From positions 1 through 32,093 of the forward strand of contig NZ_JACOAF010000009.1 in NCBI RefSeq assembly GCF_014269285.1: a DNA stretch of 32,093 nt, written 5' to 3'. This DNA comes from Rufibacter sediminis (GTDB taxonomy: Bacteria > Bacteroidota > Bacteroidia > Cytophagales > Hymenobacteraceae). The position numbers and the translations under genes are program-made. The notes below the pieces were generated by a model. That model was given only the letters and a program-made list of their open reading frames with translations, ran no database searches and was not told the DNA's origin. Below, one piece after another: positions 23,082 to 31,919 of this stretch (position 1 is its first letter; each line of letters opens with the position of its first letter).

Positions 23082-23460
23082 CCCGTCCGCAGGACGCTAC
23101 AGGCATTGCAGCAGCTCCAAACCCTACTCAGCCCATGCGCTGTCTCGGCGATGGGCCGCCTGCGTAGCCCAGTCCCGAGACAGCGCATGCAAGAACGCTA
23201 CCAGCAGCAACGGCCCACGGCTGCTATGAAACAGAAGGCTTTCACCAGGTGGTACTTTTTACTGAAGAAAAGACTGTCTGAGCGTCAGCGAGTTTCTTTT
23301 CTTCATGATTCTTTTGGTTACTTTTCTCATCCAGGAGAAAAGTGACAAACGCGAACAGACCGCGACTCCAGCCTAAAGGCTTGGAAGGAAAGAAGTGGAG
23401 AGTAAAGGCGGATAGCTAATTAGAAAGGCAGTCATAGTTGTTGGTGAGAACACCAACAAC
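23082..23460 (-). repeat. Dispersed structured repeat, copy B (complete)
   Basis: The only copy wholly inside the window, in inverted orientation. On the minus strand it runs from the palindrome at 23460-23437, through a stretch shared with copy C, into the part shared with copies A and C (ACTTTTCTC-ctggat-GAGAAAAGT, then CTGA-cgc-TCAG). It continues with the long stem-loop (23189-23134) and ends at CGTCCTGCGGACG (23096-23084). Identity to copy A is high outside the stem-loop arms and breaks down in them. No conserved protein frame. Confidence 0.8.
23134..23189 (-). other. Long stem-loop of copy B: different arms, same loop
   Basis: Arms 23134-23156 and 23167-23189 pair over 23 positions: 15 bp, a 3x3 internal loop and 5 bp. 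The 10-nt loop reads TACGCAGGCG on the element's strand, against TACGCAAGCG in copy A. Outer arms are unrelated to those of copy A. Confidence 0.85.
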
Positions 23461-23919
23461 GGCGGGCGTAGTAGCAAAAGCTCAATAAAGAAAAAGGATC
23501 AGCAGGTGTAAACATCCCCCTTCGCCCCCTTCAAAGGGGGAATTTCTGCTTAAGGGAAGTTCACTTGGTTGTTGGTGAGAACACCAACAACGGCGGGCCG
23601 GGCTGGTAGCTCAACAGCTTATAGCTCAATAAGAAGAAAGAAAGGCACGGAAGTAACTTCCGCGCCATAGAAGGGTGAATCTGCGCTATAGAAGGGAGAA
23701 CATCAACAGCGGACGAAGTAGCCACGGATCAACAAGAAGAAAGCAAGACTCGGAAGTAAACCCACCCCCTTAGAAGGAGACTTTGCCAGATTTCCCTTTC
23801 TGATACAACCTCCTAAAACCCGTTTTTCAGACTGATTCTGTCAAAACAGCACCAAAATAGAAAAGCTTATTTCAACTGATTCGCTTTCTTTGTGGCATTC
23901 GCCGTAACAAGCTTTCTCC
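23461..23919. repeat. Repeat-filled gap before the LRR kinase
   Basis: Holds CCCCCTTCAAAGGGGG (23525-23540), a perfect GTTGTTGGTG palindrome (23568-23591), a degenerate one near 23695, a GGAAG-taa-CTTCC hairpin (about 23646-23658) and a weak hairpin near 23820-23860. The words ggcggg and agctcaataa recur after each palindrome, as if a unit of about 130 nt had been duplicated. No gene or promoter box is seen. Confidence 0.6.
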
Positions 23920-25275
23920 ATGGACCAGGATCTAACCACCTTAGCACAACTTCAAGCCGGAAAACTCATAGGTGCCACCCGCCTGAAACTCTCCTGCGGC
24001 TTGACGGAATTCCCGCTGGATATCCTGGACTTAGCCGATACCCTGGAGATACTGGACTTAACCGGCAACCGCCTCACGTCTTTGCCCCCGGACTTCGCGC
24101 GCCTACGGAAGCTGAAAATCGCGTTCTTCTCAGACAATGCGTTCACCCAGTTCCCGGCGGTGCTAGGGCAGTGCCCGGCCCTGGAGATGATCGGGTTCAA
24201 GGCCTGCCAGATTGAAACCATCCCCGATTGTGCCCTGCCGCCGCTCACCCGCTGGCTCATCCTTACCAACAACCAGATCACCGCGCTGCCCCGCTCCATT
24301 GGCACCTGCACCCGTATGCAGAAACTCATGCTGGCCGGCAACCGACTGACCCACCTCCCTCAGGAATTAGCCAACTGCCAGAACCTGGAACTGCTCCGGA
24401 TCTCGGCCAACGAGCTGGTAGAAGTACCCGCCTGGCTTCTGTCCATGCCCCGCTTGTCGTGGCTGGCCCTCTCGGGTAATCCGGCCACCCAACACGGGCA
24501 AGTAGTAGCCGATCTTCCGGAAGTTCCGTGGACTGACTTACAGGTAGCAGAAGTGCTGGGCCAGGGCGCGTCCGGCATCATCTCCAAAGCGCAGTGGAAA
24601 ACCCCTGATGCCGTTACGAAGCCGGTGGCGGTAAAAGTGTTCAAAGGCGAAGTCACCAGCGATGGCGTCCCGGAGGATGAGATGCAGGCCTGTATGGCGG
24701 CCGGAGCCCACCCGCACCTGGTGCAGGTCTTGGGCAAAATCAGCCAGCATCCAGCGCAGAAACAAGGCCTGGTGCTGGAGCTGATCCCCGCAGGGTACCG
24801 CAACCTGGGTCTCACGCCCAGCTTTGAATCCTGCACCCGTGATGTGTACCCCGCCGGCACCGTGTTCCCGCTACGGGAAGTGATCAGCATTGCGTCGGGC
24901 ATTGCTTCCGTGGCCGCGCATCTGCACGCCCGGGGCATCTTGCACGGCGATCTGTACGCGCATAATACGCTGGTCAACGAAACGGGGCACGCGCTCTTCA
25001 GTGACTTCGGGGCGGCAACCATCTATGACAAAACCAAGCCTGAGCTGGCGGCGGCCCTGGAGCGGATGGAAGTAAGAGCCTTCGGGTATCTGCTGGAAGA
25101 TCTGTTGGACCATCTCGCCTTGGAGGAAGTAGCGCACGAAACGGTCTCTTCTCTCCGAGGCCTGCAACAAGCCTGCCTGCAACCCCAGGTACTGCAACGG
25201 CCAGATTTCGCCGCGCTGGTTACCCAACTCACAGCCATCACCCAGATTGCAGGAATAGGAACGCCTCAGGTTTAA
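23920..25275 (+). CDS. Leucine-rich-repeat protein kinase
   Basis: Predicted 451 aa in two parts. Residues about 18-190 are leucine-rich repeats of about 23 residues (LEILDLTGNRLTSLPPDFAR and similar). Residues about 205-445 are a Ser/Thr/Tyr-type kinase domain: glycine loop GQGASG (214-219), Lys239 in VAVKVF, a helix C Glu near 252-254, catalytic loop HGDLYAHN (342-349, Asp344 and Asn349) and DFG (362-364). HGD replaces the usual HRD. All catalytic residues are present, so it is probably active. There is no signal peptide or membrane segment, so it is cytoplasmic. Such fusions are uncommon in bacteria; target and signal are unknown. It stands alone between repeat-filled gaps. Confidence 0.9.
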   Translation: MDQDLTTLAQLQAGKLIGATRLKLSCGLTEFPLDILDLADTLEILDLTGNRLTSLPPDFARLRKLKIAFFSDNAFTQFPAVLGQCPALEMIGFKACQIETIPDCALPPLTRWLILTNNQITALPRSIGTCTRMQKLMLAGNRLTHLPQELANCQNLELLRISANELVEVPAWLLSMPRLSWLALSGNPATQHGQVVADLPEVPWTDLQVAEVLGQGASGIISKAQWKTPDAVTKPVAVKVFKGEVTSDGVPEDEMQACMAAGAHPHLVQVLGKISQHPAQKQGLVLELIPAGYRNLGLTPSFESCTRDVYPAGTVFPLREVISIASGIASVAAHLHARGILHGDLYAHNTLVNETGHALFSDFGAATIYDKTKPELAAALERMEVRAFGYLLEDLLDHLALEEVAHETVSSLRGLQQACLQPQVLQRPDFAALVTQLTAITQIAGIGTPQV

Positions 25276-25615
25276 ACAGAAGTGCCGCCACTTCCTTCTG
25301 CTGCCCAATCTATTTCACATTGGCGAGGGTACGTGCGTACGAATGCCAGAAACTTCATTTGCCCAGCGGATTTCTGATCAAAGCAAAGGTTCTGTTTTGG
25401 GCCTGATTTTCGGAAACTAGGGCATTTCTGTAACCGCTTGTACCTGATAATCCGGCCGGGAAAGGCTACTCCCGTTTAGCGATTGTTTTTCAGGAAATAA
25501 GCCGAAAACATCGCCTTGCGGAGGTCTCGGAAAAAATCAGGAAACCTCTACCCGTCTATTACGGTACATGTAACCTTAGACATCCACTGGCTATCCACCT
25601 ATCCGTAGAAACCGT
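25276..25615. other. Intergenic region before GH15, no gene seen
   Basis: Two degenerate hairpins of the TTTTC/GAAAA family lie near 25391-25425 and 25480-25512. No good terminator after the kinase gene and no -7 box before GH15 can be pointed out. Confidence 0.35.
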
Positions 25616-27400
25616 ATGGCGAAACATACCTATGACATGGGGCTAATTGGCAACTGCGCCTATCTGGCCCTCGTTCACAAAGACACGAACATTGAATGGC
25701 TCTGTTGGCCCCGTTTTGACAGCAGCTTTGTATTTGGCCCCATGATGGACCGGCAAAAAGGCGGTGAGTTTTCCCTGAAGCCCGATGCCGAGGATTTCAC
25801 GTCCCACCAGTACTATGTGGAAAACACCAACATTCTGTGCACCGAGATTACCTGCCAGGAGGGTTCTTACCGCGTCACCGATTTCGCGCCGCGGTTTAGG
25901 CAGCACCAGCGCTACTACAAGCCCCTGATGCTCATCAGAAAAGTAGAGCCGCTGTCGGGCTCGCCGCGTATCAAAGCTACTTGCCGGCCGGTGGGCAATT
26001 ACGGCCAGCTGGAACTCAAGCGCCGCCGCAGCAGCAACCACATCGCGTTTCTGGGTCTGGACGAAGAGGTGCGCCTCACCACCAATGCCTCTCTGAGCTA
26101 CATTCTGGAAGACCAGCCTTTTGTCCTGAATGAGACGCTGTACTTTGTGATCACCTACGGCGCTCCGCTGGAAGCCAACCTGGAGAGCACCTCAGAGGAA
26201 TTCCTGCGGCAAACCACGCGCTACTGGCGCATGTGGGTGAAGAACACCAGCATCAGCAACTTCTTCCAGGAGCAGGTCATCCGCTCGGCCTTGGCCTTGA
26301 AAATCCACCAATACGAAGACACCGGCGCCATCATCGCCTCGCCTACCACCAGCTTGCCCGAGCACCCGGGCAGCGGCCGAAACTGGGATTACCGTTTCTG
26401 CTGGATGCGCGACACGTACTACATCCTCAACGCGTTCAACAACATCGGGCACTTTGAGGAGATGGAGCGGTATTTCCATTTCATCGCCAACATCACGGCC
26501 AAAGACACGCAACGCTACCAGCCACTCTACTCCATCAGCGCGCAGAGCAAGCTCACCGAGATAGAGCTGGAGCTGGACGGTTACCTGGGCAACAAACCCG
26601 TTCGCATTGGCAACGATGCCTACACGCACATCCAGAACGATGTCTACGGTCAGATTCTGGTGGCCCTGCTGCCGCTGTACGTAGACCGCCGGTTTAATGA
26701 CGCCGAGCGCATAGAGTCGCAACGCCTGATTTACAAGACGCTGGAGAAGATCCAGCAGACCATGCACGAGCCTGATGCGGGTTTGTGGGAGTTCCGGGAT
26801 TTTGCGCAGTACCATTGCTACACCTATCTGTTCCACTGGGCGGGTGCCTCGGCGGCGCGCAGCGCGGCCCGCTACATGGGCGATGAGCAACTCGGCCAAC
26901 TGGCCGGCAAACTGATGGAGGAAGCCGCCGCCAAGATTGAGGAGTGCTTCGATCCGGCGCAAGGCGTGTATACCCAGGCCATCGGGAAAAACCACATGGA
27001 CGCCAGTACGCTGCAATTGATTATGATGCACTACCTGGACCCCGCCTCTGAACGCGCCAAAACCCACCTGGAGGCGATGGAGAAAGAACTCAAAACCCCC
27101 GAAGGGCTCTTCTTCCGCTACAAACACGCCGATGATTTTGGGGTGCCGCAAAGCACTTTCCTGATCTGCGCGTTCTGGTACATTGAAGCCCTGGCCTGCG
27201 TAGGCCGCGTGGAAGACGCCACCCGCGAGTTTGAGAGCATTCTGCAATACACGAACCACCTGGGCCTGCTCAGCGAAGACGTTGACTCCAAAGACGGCAG
27301 CCAGTGGGGCAACTTCCCGCAGGCGTACAGCCACGTAGGCTTGCTCAATGCCGCCTACCGCATCTCGAAACGCCTGGACAAACCGTCGTTCCTGCTATAG
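25616..27400 (+). CDS. Glycoside hydrolase family 15 (glucoamylase/trehalase-like)
   Basis: Predicted 594 aa, cytoplasmic (no signal peptide). The N-terminal beta-sandwich domain (about 5-200) starts with the typical MGLIGNCAYLALVHKDTNIEW pattern. An (alpha/alpha)6 catalytic domain follows, with GSGRNWDYRFCWMRDT (252-267), the general acid candidate Glu392 in PDAGLWEFR and the general base candidate Glu554 in LLSEDVD, then GNFPQAYSHVGL (565-576). GH15 covers glucoamylases, glucodextranases and trehalases. The trehalose-phosphate synthase gene next door makes trehalose or a related alpha-glucan the most likely substrate, by context only. It converges on that gene; a perfect terminator follows. 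Confidence 0.92.
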   Translation: MAKHTYDMGLIGNCAYLALVHKDTNIEWLCWPRFDSSFVFGPMMDRQKGGEFSLKPDAEDFTSHQYYVENTNILCTEITCQEGSYRVTDFAPRFRQHQRYYKPLMLIRKVEPLSGSPRIKATCRPVGNYGQLELKRRRSSNHIAFLGLDEEVRLTTNASLSYILEDQPFVLNETLYFVITYGAPLEANLESTSEEFLRQTTRYWRMWVKNTSISNFFQEQVIRSALALKIHQYEDTGAIIASPTTSLPEHPGSGRNWDYRFCWMRDTYYILNAFNNIGHFEEMERYFHFIANITAKDTQRYQPLYSISAQSKLTEIELELDGYLGNKPVRIGNDAYTHIQNDVYGQILVALLPLYVDRRFNDAERIESQRLIYKTLEKIQQTMHEPDAGLWEFRDFAQYHCYTYLFHWAGASAARSAARYMGDEQLGQLAGKLMEEAAAKIEECFDPAQGVYTQAIGKNHMDASTLQLIMMHYLDPASERAKTHLEAMEKELKTPEGLFFRYKHADDFGVPQSTFLICAFWYIEALACVGRVEDATREFESILQYTNHLGLLSEDVDSKDGSQWGNFPQAYSHVGLLNAAYRISKRLDKPSFLL

Positions 27401-27419
27401 TGCTCGGTTTATCTGCTTT

Positions 27420-27458
27420 AACAAGAAAGGCTCACCAGTTTGGTGAGCCTTTCTTGTT
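27420..27458. terminator. Terminator of the GH15 gene
   Basis: AACAAGAAAGGCTCACCA-gtt-TGGTGAGCCTTTCTTGTT, a perfect 18-bp stem 20 nt after the stop. Near-symmetrical ends suggest it works in both directions. Confidence 0.9.
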
Positions 27459-27466
27459 TACGGGTG

Positions 27467-27500
27467 TTTTAAGCCTTCTTTCCTGAAAACAGGCTTAAAA
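27467..27500. repeat. TGTTTTC/GAAAACA-family hairpin
   Basis: TTTTAAGCC...GGCTTAAAA (perfect outer 9 bp) around TTCTTTCCTGAAAACA. Directly after the GH15 terminator. Confidence 0.7.
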
Positions 27501-27529
27501 TAGATGCCGATGTTTGAAACGATCCAGAA

Positions 27530-27553
27530 GTTGTTGGTGAGAACACCAACAAC
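27530..27553. repeat. Palindrome GTTGTTGGTG-agaa-CACCAACAAC
   Basis: Perfect copy of the 24-nt palindrome also found at 347, 23437, 23568 and (one mismatch) 31920. Confidence 0.85.
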
Positions 27554-27630
27554 GGAAGCGAATAGCAGCAGCGACGGCAGTGAAAACCGCGGAAGAAACA
27601 GAACGGCAGAAGATATGGCGAAGCAAGATC

Positions 27631-27686
27631 CTGGCGCGAGTCTCCGGACTCGTGACACAAGATGAAGCGAGTCTCCAGACTCGCCG
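27631..27686 (+). repeat. GAGTCT-type repeat, isolated half
   Basis: CTGGCGCGAGTCTCC followed by CGAGTCTCCAGACTCG matches the reverse complement of the right half of the element at 19182-19318, including its spacer (gatgaag). The partner half is about 220 nt away at 27910-27969 in inverted orientation. Confidence 0.8.
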
Positions 27687-27909
27687 TGAACCACATTCCC
27701 TGCCAGGAAAAACAGCTTACTGACCCAAACACTCGCAGAATCTCCGGACACTGCAAGGTCTTGCTAACCGGTTTGCGGTAGCAGCAAGTTTTGATATCGA
27801 AGATTGACTTTCTTGCCTATGGATGAATTTCTACATGGCAGGATGGCGAAACAACAGATTTCTGAATGATTGCAGAGATTAAGCGGCAAGGCACTTTCGC
27901 TGCTGGGCA

Positions 27910-27969
27910 GCGAAGGTAGTCTGGAGACTACCTTTCACCCTTTGGCACGAGTCTGGAGACTCGCGCCAG
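27910..27969 (-). repeat. GAGTCT-type repeat, isolated half (inverted)
   Basis: GGTAGTCTGGAGACTACC, then CACGAGTCTGGAGACTCG and the end CGCGCCAG. The first palindrome has changed its stem ends (GGTAG/CTACC instead of CGAG/CTCG) while remaining paired. The 220 nt between the two halves show no gene. Confidence 0.78.
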
Positions 27970-27987
27970 CTTTTTTTGCAGGCCTTT

Positions 27988-28029
27988 GCTGTTTTAGGGC
28001 TGTTTTCAGGAAAGTTGCCCTAAAACAGC
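27988..28029. repeat. TGTTTTC/GAAAACA-family hairpin, strong stem
   Basis: GCTGTTTTAGGGC and GCCCTAAAACAGC, perfect 13 bp, around TGTTTTCAGGAAAGTT. Confidence 0.75.
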
Positions 28030-28089
28030 TTAAGGCACGAATCTCTCTACCGAGACGGGAAGCCTACCACTGGAAACCCATACCAGGAA

Positions 28090-28163
28090 ACTAAATAACT
28101 AATACCTGAGCACTAGCAACTAATCACAAGCAACTAAGACCCAACAACTGAGCACAGCACTAG
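28090..28163. repeat. Word-like repeat ACTAA/ACTAG after otsAB
   Basis: Irregular repeats of actaa, cactagcaac, caactaa and gagcac end within 3 nt of the otsAB stop. A shorter patch of the same words (actaatcactagcaac) lies just past metZ at 9340-9355. Confidence 0.6.
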
Positions 28164-28165
28164 CC

Positions 28166-30340
28166 TCACGGACACAGGGACTTCAGCAGTTTGCGGACTT
28201 CTTTGGAGTTGTCCAGGTTGAAGCGGGCCAGGGAGCGTTCGCTGCCTACTTTGATGGTGAACGCGTCCTCGGGCATTACCCGGAACATGTCCTCGTCGGT
28301 GCGATCGTCGCCGATGCAGAGGATGAAATCATGCGGGTATTGCTCCATCCAGCGGGTACTGCCCACGCCTTTGTTCACCTCAACGTTTTTCACCTCCACT
28401 ATCTTGTCGCCCTCCATGACCTGCAGGTTGATGTTGGCGGCCAGGAACAACAGGTAATTGCTTAGTTCGCGGGCCCGGAGCTCGGCTAAGGCGCGGTCTA
28501 CTTTGCGGTAATGCCACACCAATGAGAAATCCTTCTCCTCAATGAACGAGCCGGGGGTACGGCTCACGTGCAGCTCCAGGATGGGCCGCACCTCGGTTTT
28601 CCAGGCATCGGACAGCGTCTGGAACATTTCCCAGTCGCCGCTGCGCTCCTTGAACCAGACCCCGTGCTCGGCAATAAAATCCACGGGCAAGTGGCCCAAC
28701 CATTTGTGCAGCGTTTTCCGGTCGCGGCCGCTCACAATGACCACGCGGTTTTTGGGGTCCTGCGTGAGACACTCCAGCGTGGCCAGCAACTCTTTGTCGG
28801 GCAGGGCGTTCTGGGGGTCTTTGGTGAAAGAAGTGAGCGTTCCGTCGTAGTCCAGGAACAGCAGGCGCTGCTTAGCCGGTTTGAAGCTGTTGACCAACAA
28901 CTCACTTTCTTCTGGTGACAGGTACTGGGTGGCCATGGACTGCTGCTTTACTTTGATATAATCCAGGCGGTTCATGAAAATCTCAACCCAGTGGTGGATG
29001 TTGTAGCGCCGCACGATGTCCTGCATGTGCTCCATGCGCATGGTCTGCTCGTCTTCGGGCATGGTGAGCGCCGCGTGGATGGCCTGCACCAGTTGCCCCA
29101 GGTCATTGGGGTTGATAAGCAAGGCATCGGCTAATTCGCGGGAAGCCCCGGCCATCTCGCTGAGCACCAGCACACCTTTTTTATCCAGTTTACTGGCGAT
29201 ATATTCTTTGCACACCAGGTTCATGCCGTCGCGCATGGGCGTTACCAGGGCAATGTCGGCGATGGAGTACAGCGCCGAGAGTTCTTCAATGGGGAACGAG
29301 CGGTAAAAGTACTGAATGGGGTTCCAGGTGATGGTTCGGTACGAGCTGTTGATGCGGCCCACCAACTCATCAATGGTTTCCTTCAGCTGCCGGTACGTCT
29401 CCACCTGGTCGCGGGAGGGCACTACCAACATAAAGAGCGTCACCTTCCCCTGGAATTCGGGATGCTCTTTCAAAAACAGCTCAAACGCTTGCAACCGTTG
29501 CGGAATGCCCTTGGAGTAATCAAGACGGTCAATGGAGAGGATGATTTTCTGCTCCTGCAGGGCCTCGCGGTACTCCTCAATCTTGCTTTTGGTTTCTTCA
29601 GAACTGGCCAGTGAGGCGTATTTTTCGTCATCGATGCCCATGGGAAAAGCGTCTACCATAATGCTGCGGTAGCCGTTATCTATGAGGCCTTGCGCGGTGT
29701 TCAGGCCCACGATCCGGCTCACCGAGGACAAGAAGTGGCGGGCATCGTCATAGGTATGGAATCCAATGAGATCGGCACCCAACATTCCTTTCAGGATCTG
29801 CTCGCGCCAGGGCAGCAGCCGGAAAATCTCGTACGACGGGAAGGGGATGTGCTGAAAGAACCCGATGGTGCTCTCGGTCATTTCTTCCCGGATGAGGTTG
29901 GGCAGCAGCAGCAGCTGGTAGTCATGCACCCAGATGGTGTCACCGGGGTTGGCCAGCTCCATGACGGCCCGGCAGAACTTCTGGTTCACCTGTTGGTAGG
30001 CTTCCCAGAACGTGTCTTCGTAGATGGCGTATTGGTTGAAGTAGTGGAAGGTGGGCCACAGGGTCTCGTTGCTGAATCCCTCGTAGAAATCCCGGATCTC
30101 GGCCTCGGTCAGGAAAACCGGGTACATGCTTTGTTCCGCCAGATCTTTGGTGACCTGCTGTTGCTCGGCCTCATCGGTGAAGTACGTGCCCGGCCAGCCA
30201 ATCCAGATGTTGTCATCGGTTTTATAGATAGATCCTAATCCGGTTGCCAGGCCACCCTCGCTGGACTCGTAGGTCAGCTTGTCTTCTGTGCGTTGAACTT
30301 TGATGGGGAGCCGGTTGGAAATAATGATGGTCTTAGGCAT
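28166..30340 (-). CDS. otsAB: Trehalose-6-phosphate synthase/phosphatase fusion (OtsA-OtsB)
   Basis: Predicted 724 aa. Residues 1 to about 465 are a GT20 synthase: SNRLP (8-12), GGLATGL (29-35), [11 protein letters not shown] (137-147), DRLDYSKGI (271-279) and DGMNLV (371-376) that binds the nucleotide sugar. Residues about 490-724 are an HAD phosphatase: DYDGT (497-501), SGRD (537-540) and [10 protein letters not shown] (677-686). The fused enzyme makes trehalose from UDP-glucose and glucose-6-phosphate via trehalose-6-phosphate; the HAD aspartates are intact. It is cytoplasmic. It converges on the GH15 gene and is divergent from the mscS gene across 248 nt. Together with the channel gene this points to osmotic or desiccation stress. 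Confidence 0.96.
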   Translation of the reverse strand: MPKTIIISNRLPIKVQRTEDKLTYESSEGGLATGLGSIYKTDDNIWIGWPGTYFTDEAEQQQVTKDLAEQSMYPVFLTEAEIRDFYEGFSNETLWPTFHYFNQYAIYEDTFWEAYQQVNQKFCRAVMELANPGDTIWVHDYQLLLLPNLIREEMTESTIGFFQHIPFPSYEIFRLLPWREQILKGMLGADLIGFHTYDDARHFLSSVSRIVGLNTAQGLIDNGYRSIMVDAFPMGIDDEKYASLASSEETKSKIEEYREALQEQKIILSIDRLDYSKGIPQRLQAFELFLKEHPEFQGKVTLFMLVVPSRDQVETYRQLKETIDELVGRINSSYRTITWNPIQYFYRSFPIEELSALYSIADIALVTPMRDGMNLVCKEYIASKLDKKGVLVLSEMAGASRELADALLINPNDLGQLVQAIHAALTMPEDEQTMRMEHMQDIVRRYNIHHWVEIFMNRLDYIKVKQQSMATQYLSPEESELLVNSFKPAKQRLLFLDYDGTLTSFTKDPQNALPDKELLATLECLTQDPKNRVVIVSGRDRKTLHKWLGHLPVDFIAEHGVWFKERSGDWEMFQTLSDAWKTEVRPILELHVSRTPGSFIEEKDFSLVWHYRKVDRALAELRARELSNYLLFLAANINLQVMEGDKIVEVKNVEVNKGVGSTRWMEQYPHDFILCIGDDRTDEDMFRVMPEDAFTIKVGSERSLARFNLDNSKEVRKLLKSLCP

Positions 30341-30588
30341 AAGGAAGCGTTAAATGGTTTCTGCCCTCTGCTTTTACAGAGCTGGACCAAGAGGGGTAGA
30401 TTCCCTTTTGACCTGACAGAACGCGCTGTTAGTACTGGTCCTATATTTACTCTCTTTTGCCGGGTTAGGTTAGTGGACATCCAAAAAGTACCATCTATCC
30501 CGCAGGCAGAAACGCTGGGGAGAACCGGCAGAAGGTAACCTTTCTAGGCTTTCATCGGTAGGGAAGAACTTGCTTTTGCCTTACTTTT

Positions 30589-31716
30589 ATGAAATTGCTG
30601 GATGAATTGCTGATTAACCTCCCCCACATTGTCCAGGACCACCTGCCCTTGATCTTGCAGGGAACGGGAGTGATCATCGCCGGATTACTGGTAGGCGGAT
30701 TCGCTAAGTGGCTGTTGTTTAGATTCCTGGCGGCGTACCACCACCGCTTTCCCCGGTACTGGATTGCCGGATTCCTGAAACATCTGGACCGCCCGCTCTT
30801 CTATTTTCTCCCGTTACTGGTCTTATCCACGGTTTTGCCTTTGGTGCCCCTGCGGCCCGATGCCTTCGAGGTTTTCCGGCGCGTGGTGGAGATTTCGCTC
30901 ACCTGCGCGTTTGCCTGGACCTTGATTGGCTGCGTGTACGTGGCCCAGTACAGAATCCGCCATAAGTACCAACTTGACAAAGCCGATAACTTCAAGGAAC
31001 GGAAACTCTACACGCAGCTCCAGTTTGTGAAGAAAATGGTGATCATCACCATCGTTTTCTTCACCATCAGCCTTATTCTGATGAGCTTCCCCACGGTGAG
31101 GAAAATTGGCACCGGCCTCATTACCTCTGCGGGGATTGTAGGGGTGATTCTGGGCTTTGCGGCGCAACGCTCGCTGGGGAACCTGCTGGCCGGTTTCCAG
31201 ATCGCCTTCACCCAACCCATCCGGATAGATGATGTGCTGGTGGTGGAGAATGAATGGGGCAAGGTGGAGGAAATCACCCTCACCTACGTGGTGGTCCGCA
31301 TCTGGGACCAGCGCCGGCTCATTCTCCCTTTGAACTACTTTATCGAAAAGCCCTTCCAGAACTGGACCCGCACCACCGTTGAGTTACTGGGCACCGTCTT
31401 CATTTACCTGGACTACACCGCACCACTGGAGGAAATGCGCAAAGAACTCACCCGCCTGCTGCCCCAAAATCATCTGTGGGACGGCCGCGTGGGCATTTTA
31501 CAGGTCACTGATTTCAAGGAACGCACCATGGAAGTCCGGATTCTGGTCAGTGCCGGGGACTCGTCCAGTGCCTTTGATTTGCGCTGCTGGGTAAGGGAGA
31601 AAATGGTGACCTTTCTACAGCAGCACTACCCGGAGAGTTTGCCGGTGACCCGCACCGCCAACAGCAGCGAAAGTCCTAAGTCGCCGTTTGTTCCGATGGA
31701 GGAGGTTAGCACCTAG
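30589..31716 (+). CDS. Small-conductance mechanosensitive channel family protein (MscS)
   Basis: Predicted 375 aa. About four to five membrane segments (near 22-46, 69-88, 100-119, 147-166) precede the pore-lining helix. That helix shows the family pattern TGLITSAGIVGVILGFAAQRSLGN without a break (175-198). Next come AGFQIAFTQPIRIDDVL (201-217) and EWGKVEEITLTYVVVR (222-237), typical of the MscS beta domain. A cytoplasmic alpha/beta domain follows, and the tail (about 350-375) is Ser/Pro-rich. The channel opens under membrane tension to release solutes; that is family knowledge. It starts 248 nt from otsAB in divergent orientation. I see no convincing -7 box in that gap. Confidence 0.93.
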   Translation: MKLLDELLINLPHIVQDHLPLILQGTGVIIAGLLVGGFAKWLLFRFLAAYHHRFPRYWIAGFLKHLDRPLFYFLPLLVLSTVLPLVPLRPDAFEVFRRVVEISLTCAFAWTLIGCVYVAQYRIRHKYQLDKADNFKERKLYTQLQFVKKMVIITIVFFTISLILMSFPTVRKIGTGLITSAGIVGVILGFAAQRSLGNLLAGFQIAFTQPIRIDDVLVVENEWGKVEEITLTYVVVRIWDQRRLILPLNYFIEKPFQNWTRTTVELLGTVFIYLDYTAPLEEMRKELTRLLPQNHLWDGRVGILQVTDFKERTMEVRILVSAGDSSSAFDLRCWVREKMVTFLQQHYPESLPVTRTANSSESPKSPFVPMEEVST

Positions 31717-31813
31717 GCTCTTTTTTGCTAGAATTGGTTTTGACGTGATGGTGGGGCATTAAGCGTTCCGCCTTTGAAGGTAGAGCCGTTACATTCTAAG
31801 AAAACACCTGGTT

Positions 31814-31875
31814 CAAGTTTCCAACTTGGACCTACAATGAGCTGAAGTTTGTAACTTCAGTGAGCCGTGAGGCTC
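31814..31875. repeat. Three adjacent small hairpins
   Basis: CAAGTTTCCAACTTG (31814-31828), CTGAAGTTTGTAACTTCAG (31842-31860) and GAGCCGTGAGGCTC (31862-31875) follow one another after mscS. They could terminate mscS or be another REP-like cluster; there is no T tract. Confidence 0.6.
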
Positions 31876-31919
31876 AAAATAGGCATTGCCATGACTGCCG
31901 AGATTCCCTCTTTCCTGCC

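Noticed and set aside
23401..23919. Possible CRISPR array from the recurring GTTGTTGGTG units
   Set aside because: Only two good copies in this stretch with irregular spacing, repeats are full palindromes and also occur singly far away; no cas genes.
26192..27334. Minus-strand open frame (380 codons) opposite the GH15 gene
   Set aside because: Shadow of a highly GC-rich coding strand; no recognisable motif.
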